From Allacma fusca (taxonomy: Eukaryota; Arthropoda; Collembola; Symphypleona; Sminthuridae), in assembly GCA_947179485.1 (NCBI GenBank), contig OX359246.1:44805632-44869631 (forward strand): 64,000 nt of DNA. The letters are read 5' to 3'. The translations under genes and the position numbers were made by a program. The notes beneath the pieces were generated by a model that had not been told where the DNA came from, did no database searches, and was given only the letters and a program-made list of their open reading frames with translations. Below are positions 44,001 through 55,658 of this stretch, piece after piece. The stretch's first letter is position 1, and every line of letters starts with the position of its first letter.

Positions 44001-44631
44001 ACAAGCTTAACTACAAGCTTAACTACAAGCTTTACTACAAGCTTAGCTACAAGTTAAAGCTTAACTAAAAGCTTAACTACAAGCTTAACTACAAGCTTTA
44101 CTACAAGCTTAACTACAAATTTACTACAAGCTTACCTAAAAACTTAACTACAAGCTTAACTACAAGCTTAAGCTTAAGTACAAGCCTAAGCTTAAATACA
44201 AGCTTAAATACAAGCCTAAGCTCAACCACAAGCTCAACCACAAGCTCAACTATAAGCTTAACAACAAGCTTAACTACAAGCGTAACTACAAGCTGAAATA
44301 CAAGCTTAACTGCAAGCTTAACTTCAAGCTTAACTACAATCTTAACAAGCAGCTTTACTACAAGCTTAACTACAAGCTTAACTACAAGCTTAACTACAAA
44401 CTTAACTACAAGCCTAACTACAAGCCTAACTACAAGCTTAACTACAAGCTTAACTACAAGCTTAACTACAAGCTTAACTACAAGCTTAACTACAAGCTTA
44501 ACTACAAGCTTAACTACAAGCTTAACTACAAGCTTAACTACAAGCTTAACTACAAGCTTAACTACAAGCTTAACTACAAGCTTAACTACAAGCTTAACTA
44601 CAAGCTTAACTACAAGCTTTACTACAAGCTT
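41031..44631. repeat. Family B, continued, with shortened higher-order periods
   Basis: Anchor markers at 41004, 42676 and 43473 are 1672 and 797 bp apart, so the third interval has lost about half of the usual period. A second rare marker (CCAGGTGTACTAC) near 28907, 42395 and 48663 links this part to other positions in the array. The satellite is interrupted once, at 41571-41626, by a LINE tail that is annotated separately. Confidence 0.88.
41571..41626 (-). mobile_element. 5'-truncated LINE 3' tail inserted in the satellite
   Basis: This is the only non-satellite sequence between 2.2 and 55.6 kb apart from the N gap. The plus strand shows (AAGT)5 at 41571-41590 followed by about 36 bp of unique sequence. 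On the minus strand it reads as unique sequence, AATAAA (41594-41599) and then a 3' run of five ACTT repeats. A polyadenylation-like signal followed by a short simple-repeat tail is typical of the 3' ends of several non-LTR retrotransposon families. TAGAA flanks both sides (41567-41571 and 41627-41631) and could be a 5-bp target-site duplication. The assignment to a LINE rather than a SINE is inferred. Confidence 0.65.
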
Positions 44632-47600
44632 AGCTACAAGTTAAAGCTTAACTAAAAGCTTAACTACAAGCTTAACTACAAGCTTTACTACAAGCTTAAC
44701 TACAAATTTACTACAAGCTTACCTAAAAACTTAACTACAAGTTTAACTACAAGCTTAAGTACAAGCTTAAGTACAAGCATAACTACAAGCTTAACTACTA
44801 ACTTGACTACAAGCTTAAGCTTAACTACAAGCTTTACTACAAGCTTAGCTACAAGCTTAACTACAAATTTACTACACGCTTACCTAAATACTTAACTACA
44901 AGCTTAACTACAAATTTACTACAAGCTTAACTTAAACCTTAACTACAAGCTTAACTACAATCTTAACTACAAGCTTAAGCTTTAGTACAAGCCTAAGCTT
45001 AACTACAAGCTTAACTACAATCTTAACTACAAGCTTAAGCTTTAGTACAAGCCTAAGCTTAACTACAAGCTTAAGCTTTAGTACAAGCCTAAGCTTAACT
45101 ACAAGCTTAAATACAAGCCTAAGCTTAACTACAATCTTAACAACCACTTTGACTACAAGCTTTACTACAAGCTTAACTACAAGCTTTATTACAAGCTTAG
45201 CTACAAGTTAAAGCTTAACTAAAAGCTTAACTACAAGCTTAACTACAAGCTTAACTACAAGCTTAGCTACAAGTTAAAGCTTAACTAAAAGCTTAACTAC
45301 AAGCTTAACTACAAGCTTTACTACAAGCTTAACTACAAATTTACTACAAGATTACCTAAAAACTTAACTACAAGCTTAAGTACAAGCATAACTACAAGCT
45401 TAGCTACAAGTTAAAGCTTAACTAAAAGCTTAACTACAAGCTTAACTACAAGCTTAACTACAAGCTTAACTACAAGCTTAACTACAAGCTTAACTACAAG
45501 CTTAACCACAAGCATAAGCATAACTACAAGCTTAACTACAAGCTTAACTACAACCTTAACTACAAGCTTAAATACAAGCTTAAATACAAGCTTAATTACA
45601 AGCTTAAATACAAGCTTAACTACAAGCTCAAGCTTAACTACAAGCTTAAGCTTAACTACAAGCTTAACTCGAAGCTTAAATACAAGCTTAAATACAAGCT
45701 TAACTAGAAGCTTAAGCTGAACTACAAGCTTAACTACAAGCTTAACTACAAGCTTAACTACAAGCTTAACTACAAGCTTAACTACAAGCTTAACTACAAG
45801 CTTAACTACAAGCTTAACTACAAGCTTAACTACAAGCTTAACTACAAGCTTAACTACAAGCTTAACTACAAGCTTAACTACAAGCTTTACTACAAGCTTA
45901 GCTACAAGTTAAAGCTTAACTAAAAGCTTAACTACAAGCTTAACTACAAGCTTTACTACAAGCTTAGCTACAAGTTAAAGCTTAACTAAAAGCTTAACTA
46001 CAAGCTTAACTACAAGCTTTACTACAAGCTTAACTACAAATTTACTACAAGCTTACATAAAAACTTAACTACAAGTTTAACTACAAGCTTAAGTACAAGC
46101 TTAAGTACAAGCATAACTACAAGCTTAACTACTAACTTGACTACAAGCTTAAGCTTAACTACAAGCTTTACTACAAGCTTAGCTACAAGCTTAACTACAA
46201 ATTTACTACACGCTTACCTAAATACTTAACTACAAGCTTAACTACAAATTTACTACAAGCTTAACTTAAACCTTAACTACAAGCTTAACTACAATCTTAA
46301 CTACAAGCTTAAGCTTTAGTACAAGCCTAAGCTTAACTACAAGCTTAACTACAATCTTAACTACAAGCTTAAGCTTTAGTACAAGCCTAAGCTTAACTAC
46401 AAGCTTAAGCTTTAGTACAAGCCTAAGCTTAACTACAAGCTTAAATACAAGCCTAAGCTTAACTACAATCTTAACAACCACTTTGACTACAAGCTTTACT
46501 ACAAGCTTAACTACAAGCTTTATTACAAGCTTAGCTACAAGTTAAAGCTTAACTAAAAGCTTAACTACAAGCTTAACTACAAGCTTAACTACAAGCTTAG
46601 CTACAAGTTAAAGCTTAACTAAAAGCTTAACTACAAGCTTAACTACAAGCTTTACTACAAGCTTAACTACAAATTTACTACAAGCTTACCTAAAAACTTA
46701 ACTACAAGCTTAAGTACAAGCATAACTACAAGCTTAGCTACAAGTTAAAGCTTAACTAAAAGCTTAACTACAAGCTTAACTACAAGCTTAACTACAAGCT
46801 TAACTACAAGCTTAACTACAAGCTTAACTACAAGCTTAATCACAAGCATAAGCATAACTACAAGCTTAACTACAAGCTTAACTACAACCTTAACTACAAG
46901 CTTAAATACAAGCTTAAATACAAGCTTAATTACAAGCTTAAATACAAGCTTAACTACAAGCTCAAGCTTAACTACAAGCTTAAGCTTAACTACAAGCTTA
47001 ACTCGAAGCTTAAATACAAGCTTAAATACAAGCTTAAATACAAGCTTAAATACAAGCTTAACTAGAAGCTTAAGCTGAACTACAAGCTTAACTACAAGCT
47101 TAACTACAATCTTAACTACAAGCTTAACTACAAGCTTAACTACAAGCTTAACTACAAGCTTAACTACAAGCTTAACTACAAGCTTAACTACAAGCTTAAC
47201 TACAAGCTTAACTACAAGCTTAACTACAAGCTTAACTACAAGCTTAACTACAAGCTTAACTACAAGCTTTACTACAAGCTTAGCTACAAGTTAAAGCTTA
47301 ACTAAAAGCTTAACTACAAGCTTAACTACAAGCTTTACTACAAGCTTAACAACAAATTTACTACAAGCTTACCTAAAAACTTAACTACAAGTTTAACTAC
47401 AAGCTTAAGTACAAGCTTAAGTACAAGCATAACTACAAGCTTAACTACTAACTTGACTACAAGCTTAAGCTTAACTACAAGCTTTACTACAAGCTTAGCT
47501 ACAAGCTTAACTACAAATTTACTACACGCTTACCTAAATACTTAACTACAAGCTTAACTACAAATTTACTACAAGCTTAACTTAAACCTTAACTACAAGC

Positions 47601-48950
47601 TTAACTACAATCTTAACTACAAGCTTAAGCTTTAGTACAAGCCTAAGCTTAACTACAAGCTTAACTACAATCTTAACTACAAGCTTAAGCTTTAGTACAA
47701 GCCTAAGCTTAACTACAAGCTTAAGCTTTAGTACAAGCCTAAGCTTAACTACAAGCTTAAGCTTTAGTACAAGCCTAAGTTTAACTACAAGCTTAAATAC
47801 AAGCCTAAGCTTAACTACAATCTTAACAACCACTTTGACTACAAGCTTTACTACAAGCTTAACTACAAGCTTAACTACAAGCTTAACTACAAGCTTAAAT
47901 ACAAGCTTAAATACAAGCTTAATTACAAGCTTAAATACAAGCTTAAATACAAGCTTAAATACAAGCTTAAATACAAGCTTAAAAACAAGCTTAACTACAC
48001 GCTCAAGCTTAACTACAAGCTTAAGCTTAACTACAAGCTTAACTCCAAGCTTAAATACAAGCTTAAATACAAGCTTAACGAGAAGCTTAAGCTTAACTAC
48101 AAGCTTAACTACAAGCTTAACTACAAGCTTAACTACAAGCTGAACTACAAGCTTAAGTACAAGCTTAACTACAAGCTTAACTACAAGCTTAACTACAAGC
48201 TTAACTACAAGCTTAACTACAAGCTTAACTACAAGCTTAACTACAAGCTTAACTACAAGCTTGACTACAAGCTTAACTACAAGCTTAACTACAAGCTTAA
48301 CTACAAGCTTAACTACAAGCTTAACTACAAGCTTAACTACAAGCTTAACTACAAGCTTAACTACAAGCTTAACTACAAGCTTAGCTACAAGCTGAAATAC
48401 AAGCTTAATTACAAGCTTAAATACAAGCTTAACTACAAGCTCAAGCTTAACTACAAGCTCAAGCTTAACTACAAGCTTAAGCTTAACTACAAGCTTAACT
48501 CGAAGCTTAAATACAAGCTTAAATACAAGCTTAACTAGAAGCTTAAGCTGAACTACAAGCTTATTTTGAAGCTTAACTACAAGCTTAACTACAAGCTTAA
48601 CTACAAACTTAACTACAAGCCTAACTACAAGCTTAACTACAAGCTTAACTACAATCTTAACAACCAGGTGTACTACAAGCTTAACTACAAGCTTAACTAA
48701 AAGCTTAACTACAAGCTTAACTAAGAGCTCAACTACAAGCTTAACTTCAAGCTTAACTACAAGCTTAACTACAAGCTTAGCAACAAGCTTAACTACAAGC
48801 TTAACTACAAGCTTTATTACAAGCTTAGCTACAAGTTAAAGCTTAACTAAAAGCTTAACTACAAGCTTAACTACAAGCTTAACTACAAGCTTTACTACAA
48901 GCTTAACTACAAATTTACTACAAGCTTACCTAAAAACTTAACTACAAGCT
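44632..48950. repeat. Family B higher-order repeats with 1334- and 1316-bp periods
   Basis: The marker CTTAAACCTTAACTAC begins at 44931, 46265 and 47581, giving steps of 1334 and 1316 bp. The following sequence, rich in AAGCTTTAGTACAAGCC, is collinear in the three copies. The third copy has one extra internal repeat of that motif, visible as a longer minus-strand open frame (47582-47833, against 216 bp in the other two). The anchor TTGAATCTTAACAACCAGC is absent for 5482 bp here (43473 to 48955), so this block was amplified separately from the flanking blocks. Confidence 0.88.
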
Positions 48951-51900
48951 TAACTTGAATCTTAACAACCAGCTTTACTACAAGCTTTACTACAAGCTTA
49001 TTTTCAAGCTTAAGCGTAACTACAAGCTGAAATACAAGCTTAACTGCAAGCTTAACTTCAAGCTTAACTACAATCTTAACAAGCAGCTTTACTACAAGCT
49101 TAACTACAAGCTTAACTACAAGCTTAACTACAAACTTAACTACAAGCCTAACTACAAGCTTAACTACAAGCTTAACTACAAGCTTAACTACAAGCTTAAC
49201 TACAAGCTTAACTACAAGCTTAACTACAAGCTTAACTACAAGCTTAACTACAAGCTTAACTACAAGCTTAACTACAAGCTTAACTACAAGCTTAACTACA
49301 AGCTTAACTACAAGCTTAACTACAAGCTTTACTACAAGCTTAGCTACAAGTTAAAGCTTAACTAAAAGCTTAACTACAAGCTTAACTACAAGCTTTACTA
49401 CAAGCTTAACTACAAATTTACTACAAGCTTACCTAAAAACTTAACTACAAGTTTAACTACAAGCTTAAGTACAAGCTTAAGTACAAGCATAACTACAAGC
49501 TTAACTACTAACTTGACTACAAGCTTAAGCTTAACTACAAGCTTTACTACCAGCTTAGCTACAAGCTTAACTACAAATTTACTACACGCTTACCTAAAAA
49601 CTTAACTACAAGCTTAACTACACATTTACTACAAGCTAACTTAAACCTTAACTACAAGCTTAACTACAATCTTAACTACAAGCTTAAGCTTTAGTACAAG
49701 CCTAAGCTTAACTACAAGCTTAAATACAAGCCTAAGCTTAACTACAATCTTAACAACCACCTTGACTACAAGCTTTACTACAAGCTTAACTACAAGCTTT
49801 ATTACAAGCTTAGCTACAAGTTAAAGCTTAACTAAAAGCTTAACTACAAGCTTAACTACAAGCTTAGCTACAAGTTAAAGCTTAACTAAAAGCTTAACTA
49901 CAAGCTTAACTACAAGCTTTACTACAAGCTTAACTACAAGTTTACTACAAGCTTACCTAAAAACTTAACTACAAGCTTAAGTACAAGCATAACTACAAGC
50001 TTAACTACTAACTTGACTACAAGCTTAAGCTTAACTACAAGCTTTACTACAAGCTTAGCTACAAGCTTAACTACAAATTTACTACACGCTTACCTAAAAA
50101 CTTAACTACAAGCTTAACTACAAATTTACTACAAGCTTACCTAAAACCTTAACTACAAGCTTAACTACAATCTTAACTACAAACTTAAGCTTTAGTATAA
50201 GCCTAAGCTTAACTACAAGCTTAAATACAAGCCTAAGCTTAAGTACAATCTTAACAACCACCTTGACTACAAGCTTTACTACAAGCTTAACTACAACCTT
50301 AAGCTTAAGTACAAGCCTAAGCTTAAAAACAAGCTTAAATACAAGCCTAAGCTTAACTACAAGCTTAAATACAAGCTTAAGCTCAACCACAAGCTCAACC
50401 ACAAGCTCAACTATAAGCTTAACAACAAGCTTAACTACAAGCGTAACTACAAGCTGAACTACAAGCTGAAACACAAGCCTAACTACAAGCACAACTACAA
50501 GCACAACTACAAGCTTAACTACAAGCTTAACTACAAGCTTAAGCTTAACTACAAGCTTAAGCTTAAGTACAAGCCTAAGCTTAAATACAAGCTTAAATAC
50601 AAGCCCAAGCTCAACCACAAGCTTAACCACAAGCTCAACTATAAGCTTAACAACAAGCTTAACTACAAGCGTAACTACAAGCTGAAATACAAGCTTAACT
50701 GCAAGTTTAACTTCAAGCTTAACTACAATCTTAACAAGCAGCTTTACTACAAGCTTAACTACAAGCTTAACTACAAGCTTAACTACCAAATTAACTACAA
50801 GCCTAACTACAAGCCTAACTACAAGCTTAACTACAAGCTTAACTACAAGCTTAACTACAAGCTTAACTACAAGCTTAACTACAAACTTAACTACAAGCCT
50901 AACTACAAGCTTAACTACAAGCTTAACTACAAGCTTATCTACAAGCTTAATTACAAGCTTAACTACAAGCTTAACTTGAATCTTAACAACCAGCTTTACT
51001 ACAAGCTTTACTACAAGCTTATTTTCAAGCTTAAGCTTAAGTACAAGCCTAAGCTTAACTACAAGCTTAAATACAAGCTTAAGCTCAACCACAAGCTCAA
51101 CCACAAGCTCAACTATAAGCTTAACAAAGGCTTTAACTACAAGCGTAACTACAACCTCAACTACAAGCTAAACTACAAGCTTAACTACAAGCACAACTAC
51201 AAGCTTAACTACAAGCTTAACTAAAAGCTTAACTACAAGCTTAACTAAGAGCTCAACTACAAGCTTTACTTCAAGCTTAACTACAAGCTTAACTACAAGC
51301 TTAGCAACAAGCTTAACTACAAGCTTAACTACAAGCTTTATTACAAGCTTAGCTACAAGTTAAAGCTTAACTAAAAGCTTAACTACAAGCTTAACTACAA
51401 GCTTAACTACAAGCTTTACTACAAGCTTAACTACAAATTTACTACAAGCTTACCTAAAAACTTAACTACAAGCTTAACTACAAGCTTAACTACAAGCTTA
51501 ACTACAAGCTTAACTACAAGCTTAACTACAAGCTTTACTACAAGCTTAGCTACAAGTTAAATCTTAACTAAAAGCTTAACTACAAGCTTAACTACAAGCT
51601 TTACTACAAGCTTAACTACTAATTTACTACAAGCTTAACTAAAAACTTTACTACAAGCTTAACTACAAGCTCAACTACAAGCATACCTAAGAGCGTAACT
51701 ACAAGCTTAAATACAAGCCTAAGCTCAACCACAAGCTCAACCACAAGCTCAACTATAAGCTTAACAACAAGCTTAACTACAAGCGTAACTACAAGCTGAA
51801 ATACAAGCTTAACTGCAAGCTTAACTTCAAGCTTAACTACAATCTTAACAAGCAGCTTTACTACAAGCTTAACTACAAGCTTAACTACAAGCTTAACTAC

Positions 51901-54590
51901 AAACTTAACTACAAGCCTAACTACAAGCCTAACTACAAGCTTAACTACAAGCTTAACTACAAGCTTAACTACAAGCTTAACTACAAACTTAACTACAAAC
52001 TTAACTACAAGCCTAACTACAAGCTTAACTACAAGCTTAACTACAAGCTTAACTACAAGCTTAACTACAAGCTTAACTACAAGCTTAACTTGAATCTTAA
52101 CAACCAGCTTTACTACAAGCTTTACTACAAGCTTATTTTCAAGCTTAAGCTTAAATACAAGCCTAAGTTTAACTACAAGCTTAAATACAAGCTTAAGCTC
52201 AACCACAAGCTCAACCACAAGCTCAACTATAAGCTTAACAAAGGCTTAAACTGCAAGCGTAACTACAACCTCAACTACAAGCTAAACTACAAGCTTAACT
52301 ACAAGCACAACTACAAGCTTAACTACAAGCTTAACTAAAAGCTTAACTACAAGCTTAACTAAGAGCTCAACTACAAGCTTAACTTCAAGCTTAACTACAA
52401 GCTTAACTATAAGCTTAACAACAAGCTTAACTACAAGCGTAACTACAAGCTGAACTACAAGCTGAAACACAAGCTTAACTACAAGCACAACTACAAGCAC
52501 AACTACAAGCTTAACTACAAGCTTAACTACAAGCTTAACTAAAAACTTAACTACAAGCTTAACTACAAGCTTAACTACAAGCTTAAGCTTAACTACAAGC
52601 TTAAGCTTAAATACAAGCCTAAGCTCAACCACAAGCTTAACCACAAGCTCAACTATAAGCTTAACAACAAGCTTAACTACAAGCGTAACTACAAGCTGAA
52701 ATACAAGCTTAACTGCAAGCTTAACTTCAAGCTTAACTACAATCTTAACAAGCAGCTTTACTACAAGCTTAACTACAAGCTTAACTACAAGCTTAACTAC
52801 CAAATTAACTACAAGCCTAACTACAAGCCTAACTACAAGCTTAACTACAAGCTTAACTACAAGCTTAACTACAAGCTTTACTTCAAGCTTAACTACAAGC
52901 TTAACTACAAGCTTAGCAACAAGCTTAACTACAAGCTTAACTACAAGCTTTATTACAAGCTTAGCTACAAGTTAAAGCTTAACTAAAAGCTTAACTACAA
53001 GCTTAACTACAAACTTAACTACAAGCCTAACTACAAGCTTAACTACAAGCTTAACTACAAGCTTATCTACAAGCTTAAATACAAGCTTAACTACAAGCTT
53101 AACTTGAATCTTAACAACCAGCATTACTACAAGCTTTACTACAAGCTTATTTTCAAGCTTAAGCTTAAGTACAAGCCTAAGCTTAACTACAAGCTTAAAT
53201 ACAAGCTTAAGCTCAACCACAAGCTCAACCACAAGCTCAACTATAAGCTTAACAAAGGCTTTAACTACAAGCGTAACTACAACCTCAACTACAAGCTAAA
53301 CTACAAGCTTAACTACAAGCACAACTACAAGCTTAACTACAAGCTTAACTAAAAGCTTAACTACAAGCTTAACTAAGAGCTCAACTACAAGCTTAACTTC
53401 AAGCTTAACTACAAGCTTAACTACAAGCTTAGCAACAAGCCTAACTACAAGCTTAACTAAAAGCTTTATTACAAGCTTAACTACAAGCTTAACTACAAGC
53501 TTTACTACAAGCTTAACTACAAATTTACTACAAGCTTACCTAAAAACTTAACTACAAGCTTAACTACAAGCTTAACTACAAGCTTAACTACAAGCTTAAC
53601 TACAAGCTTAACTACAAGCTTAACTACAAGCTTAACTACAAGCTTTACTACAAGCTTAGCTACAAGTTAAATCTTAACTAAAAGCTTAACTACAAGCTTA
53701 ACTACAAGCTTTACTACAAGCTTAACTACTAATTTACTACAAGCTTAACTAAAAACTTAACTACAAGCTTAACTACAAGCTCAACTACAAGCTTACCTAA
53801 GATCGTAACTACAAGCTTAAATACAAGCCTAAGCTCAACCACAAGCTCAACCACAAGCTCAACTATAAGCTTAACAACAAGCTTAACTACAAGCGTAACT
53901 ACAAGCTGAAATACAAGCTTAACTGCAAGCTTAACTTCAAGCTTAACTACAATCTTAACAAGCAGCTTTACTACAAGCTTAACTACAAGCTTAACTACAA
54001 GCCTAACTACAAGCCTAACTACAAGCTTAACTACAAGCTTAACTACAAGCTTAACTACAAGCTTAACTACAAACTTAACTACAAACTTAACTACAAGCCT
54101 AACTACAAGCTTAACTACAAGCTTAACTACAAGCTTAACTACAAGCTTAACTACAAGCTTAACTACAAGCTTAACTACAAGCTTAACTACAAGCTTAACT
54201 TGAATCTTAACAACCAGCTTTACTACAAGCTTTACTACAAGCTTATTTTCAAGCTTAAGCTTAAGTACAAGCCTAAGTTTATTTACAAGCTTAAATACAA
54301 GCTTAAGCTCAACCACAAGCTCAACCACAAGCTCAACTATAAGCTTAACAAAGGCTTTAACTACAAGCGTAACTACAACCTCAACTACAAGCTAAACTAC
54401 AAGCTTAACTACAAGCACAACTACAAGCTTAACTACAAGCTTAACTAAAAGCTTAACTACAAGCTTAACTAAGAGCTCAACTACAAGCTTAACTTCAAGC
54501 TTAACTACAAGCTTAACTACAAGCTTAGCAACAAGCTTAACTACAAGCTTAACTACAAGCTTTATTACAAGCTTAGCTACAAGTTAAAGC
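48951..54590. repeat. Family B, short higher-order repeats of about 1.0-1.1 kb
   Basis: Anchor copies at 48955, 50976, 52090, 53104 and 54200 are 2021, 1114, 1014 and 1096 bp apart. The copy at 53104 has a base change (CAGCATTAC instead of CAGCTTTAC). Units of AAGCACAACTAC and AAGCTGAAACAC are mixed in. Nothing other than satellite is seen. Confidence 0.87.
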
Positions 54591-55650
54591 TTAACTAAAA
54601 GCTTAACTACAAGCTTAACTACAAGCTTAACTACAAGCTTAACTTCAAGCTTAACTACAAGCTTAACTACAAGCTTTACTACAAGCTTAACTACAAATTT
54701 ACTACAAGCTTACCTAAAAACTTAACTACAATCTTAACTACAAGCTTAACTACAAGCTTAACTACAAGCTTAACTACAAGCTTAACTACAAGCTTAACTA
54801 CACGCTTTACTACAAGCTTAGCTACAAGTTAAAGCTTAACTAAAAGCTTAACTACAAGCTTAACTACAAGCTTAAGTACAAGCTTAACTAAAAGCTTAAC
54901 TACAAGCTTAACTACAAGCTCAACTACAAGCTTAACTACAAGCTTAACTACAAGCTCAACTACAAGCTTAACTAGAAGCTTAACTACAAGCTCAACTACA
55001 AGCTCAACTACAAGCTTAAATACAAGCTTAACTACAAGCTTAACTACAAGCTCAACTACAAGCTTAACTACAAGCTTAACTACAAGCTTAACTACAAGCT
55101 TAAATACAAGCTTAAATACAAGCTTAAATACAAGCTTAAATACAAGCTTAATTACAAGCTTAAATACAAGCTTAACTACACGCTCAAGCTTAAATACAAG
55201 CTTAAGCTTAACTACAAGCTTAACTCCAAGCTTAAATACAAGCTTAGATACAAGCCTAACTACAAGCTTAACTACATGCTTAACTACAAGCTCAACTACA
55301 AGCTTACCTAAGAGCTTAACTACAAGCTTAACTACAAGCTTAACTACAAGCTTAACTACAAGCTTAACTACAAGCTTAACTACAAGCTTAACTACAAGCT
55401 TAACTACAAGCTTAACTACAAGCTTAACTACAAGCTTAGCTACAAGCTTAAATACAAGCTTAACTACAAGCTTAACTACAAGCTTAACTACAAGCTTACC
55501 TAAGAGCTTAACTACAAGCTTAACTACAAGCTTAACTACAAGCTTAACTACAAGCTTAACTACAAGCTTATTTGCAAGCTTAACTACAAGCTTAACTACA
55601 AGCTTAACTACAAGCTTAACTACAAGCCTTACCACAAGCTTAACTACAAA
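54591..55650. repeat. Right end of family B array, a distant copy of the 26.8-27.7 kb segment
   Basis: Rare variants match the segment just right of the N gap at a constant offset of 27,753 bp: AAGTAC (27121/54874), ACATGC (27521/55274) and GCTTAGC (27681/55434). Farther left the offset is 27,824 bp (AATCT, 26906/54730), which implies an indel of about 71 bp. Farther right one extra 12-bp unit is present (offset 27,765 at TTACCTAAGAGC). The array ends within a few bases of 55650, directly against LINE sequence. Confidence 0.85.
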
Positions 55651-55658
55651 CTTGTGGT
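55631..55658. other. 8-bp foldback at the satellite/LINE junction
   Basis: ACCACAAG (55631-55638) and its exact reverse complement CTTGTGGT (55651-55658) are separated by 12 nt. The right arm coincides with the end of the satellite and the beginning of LINE-derived sequence. The right arm may be the inverted copy of a satellite unit produced by template switching during rearrangement, or a chance match. Confidence 0.6.

Noticed and set aside
2186..55650. CRISPR array or telomeric repeat
   Set aside because: There are no spacers and no cas genes, and the 12-bp unit is far shorter than a CRISPR repeat. The unit does not contain the TTAGG or TTAGGG telomere motif, and the array ends internally against transposons.
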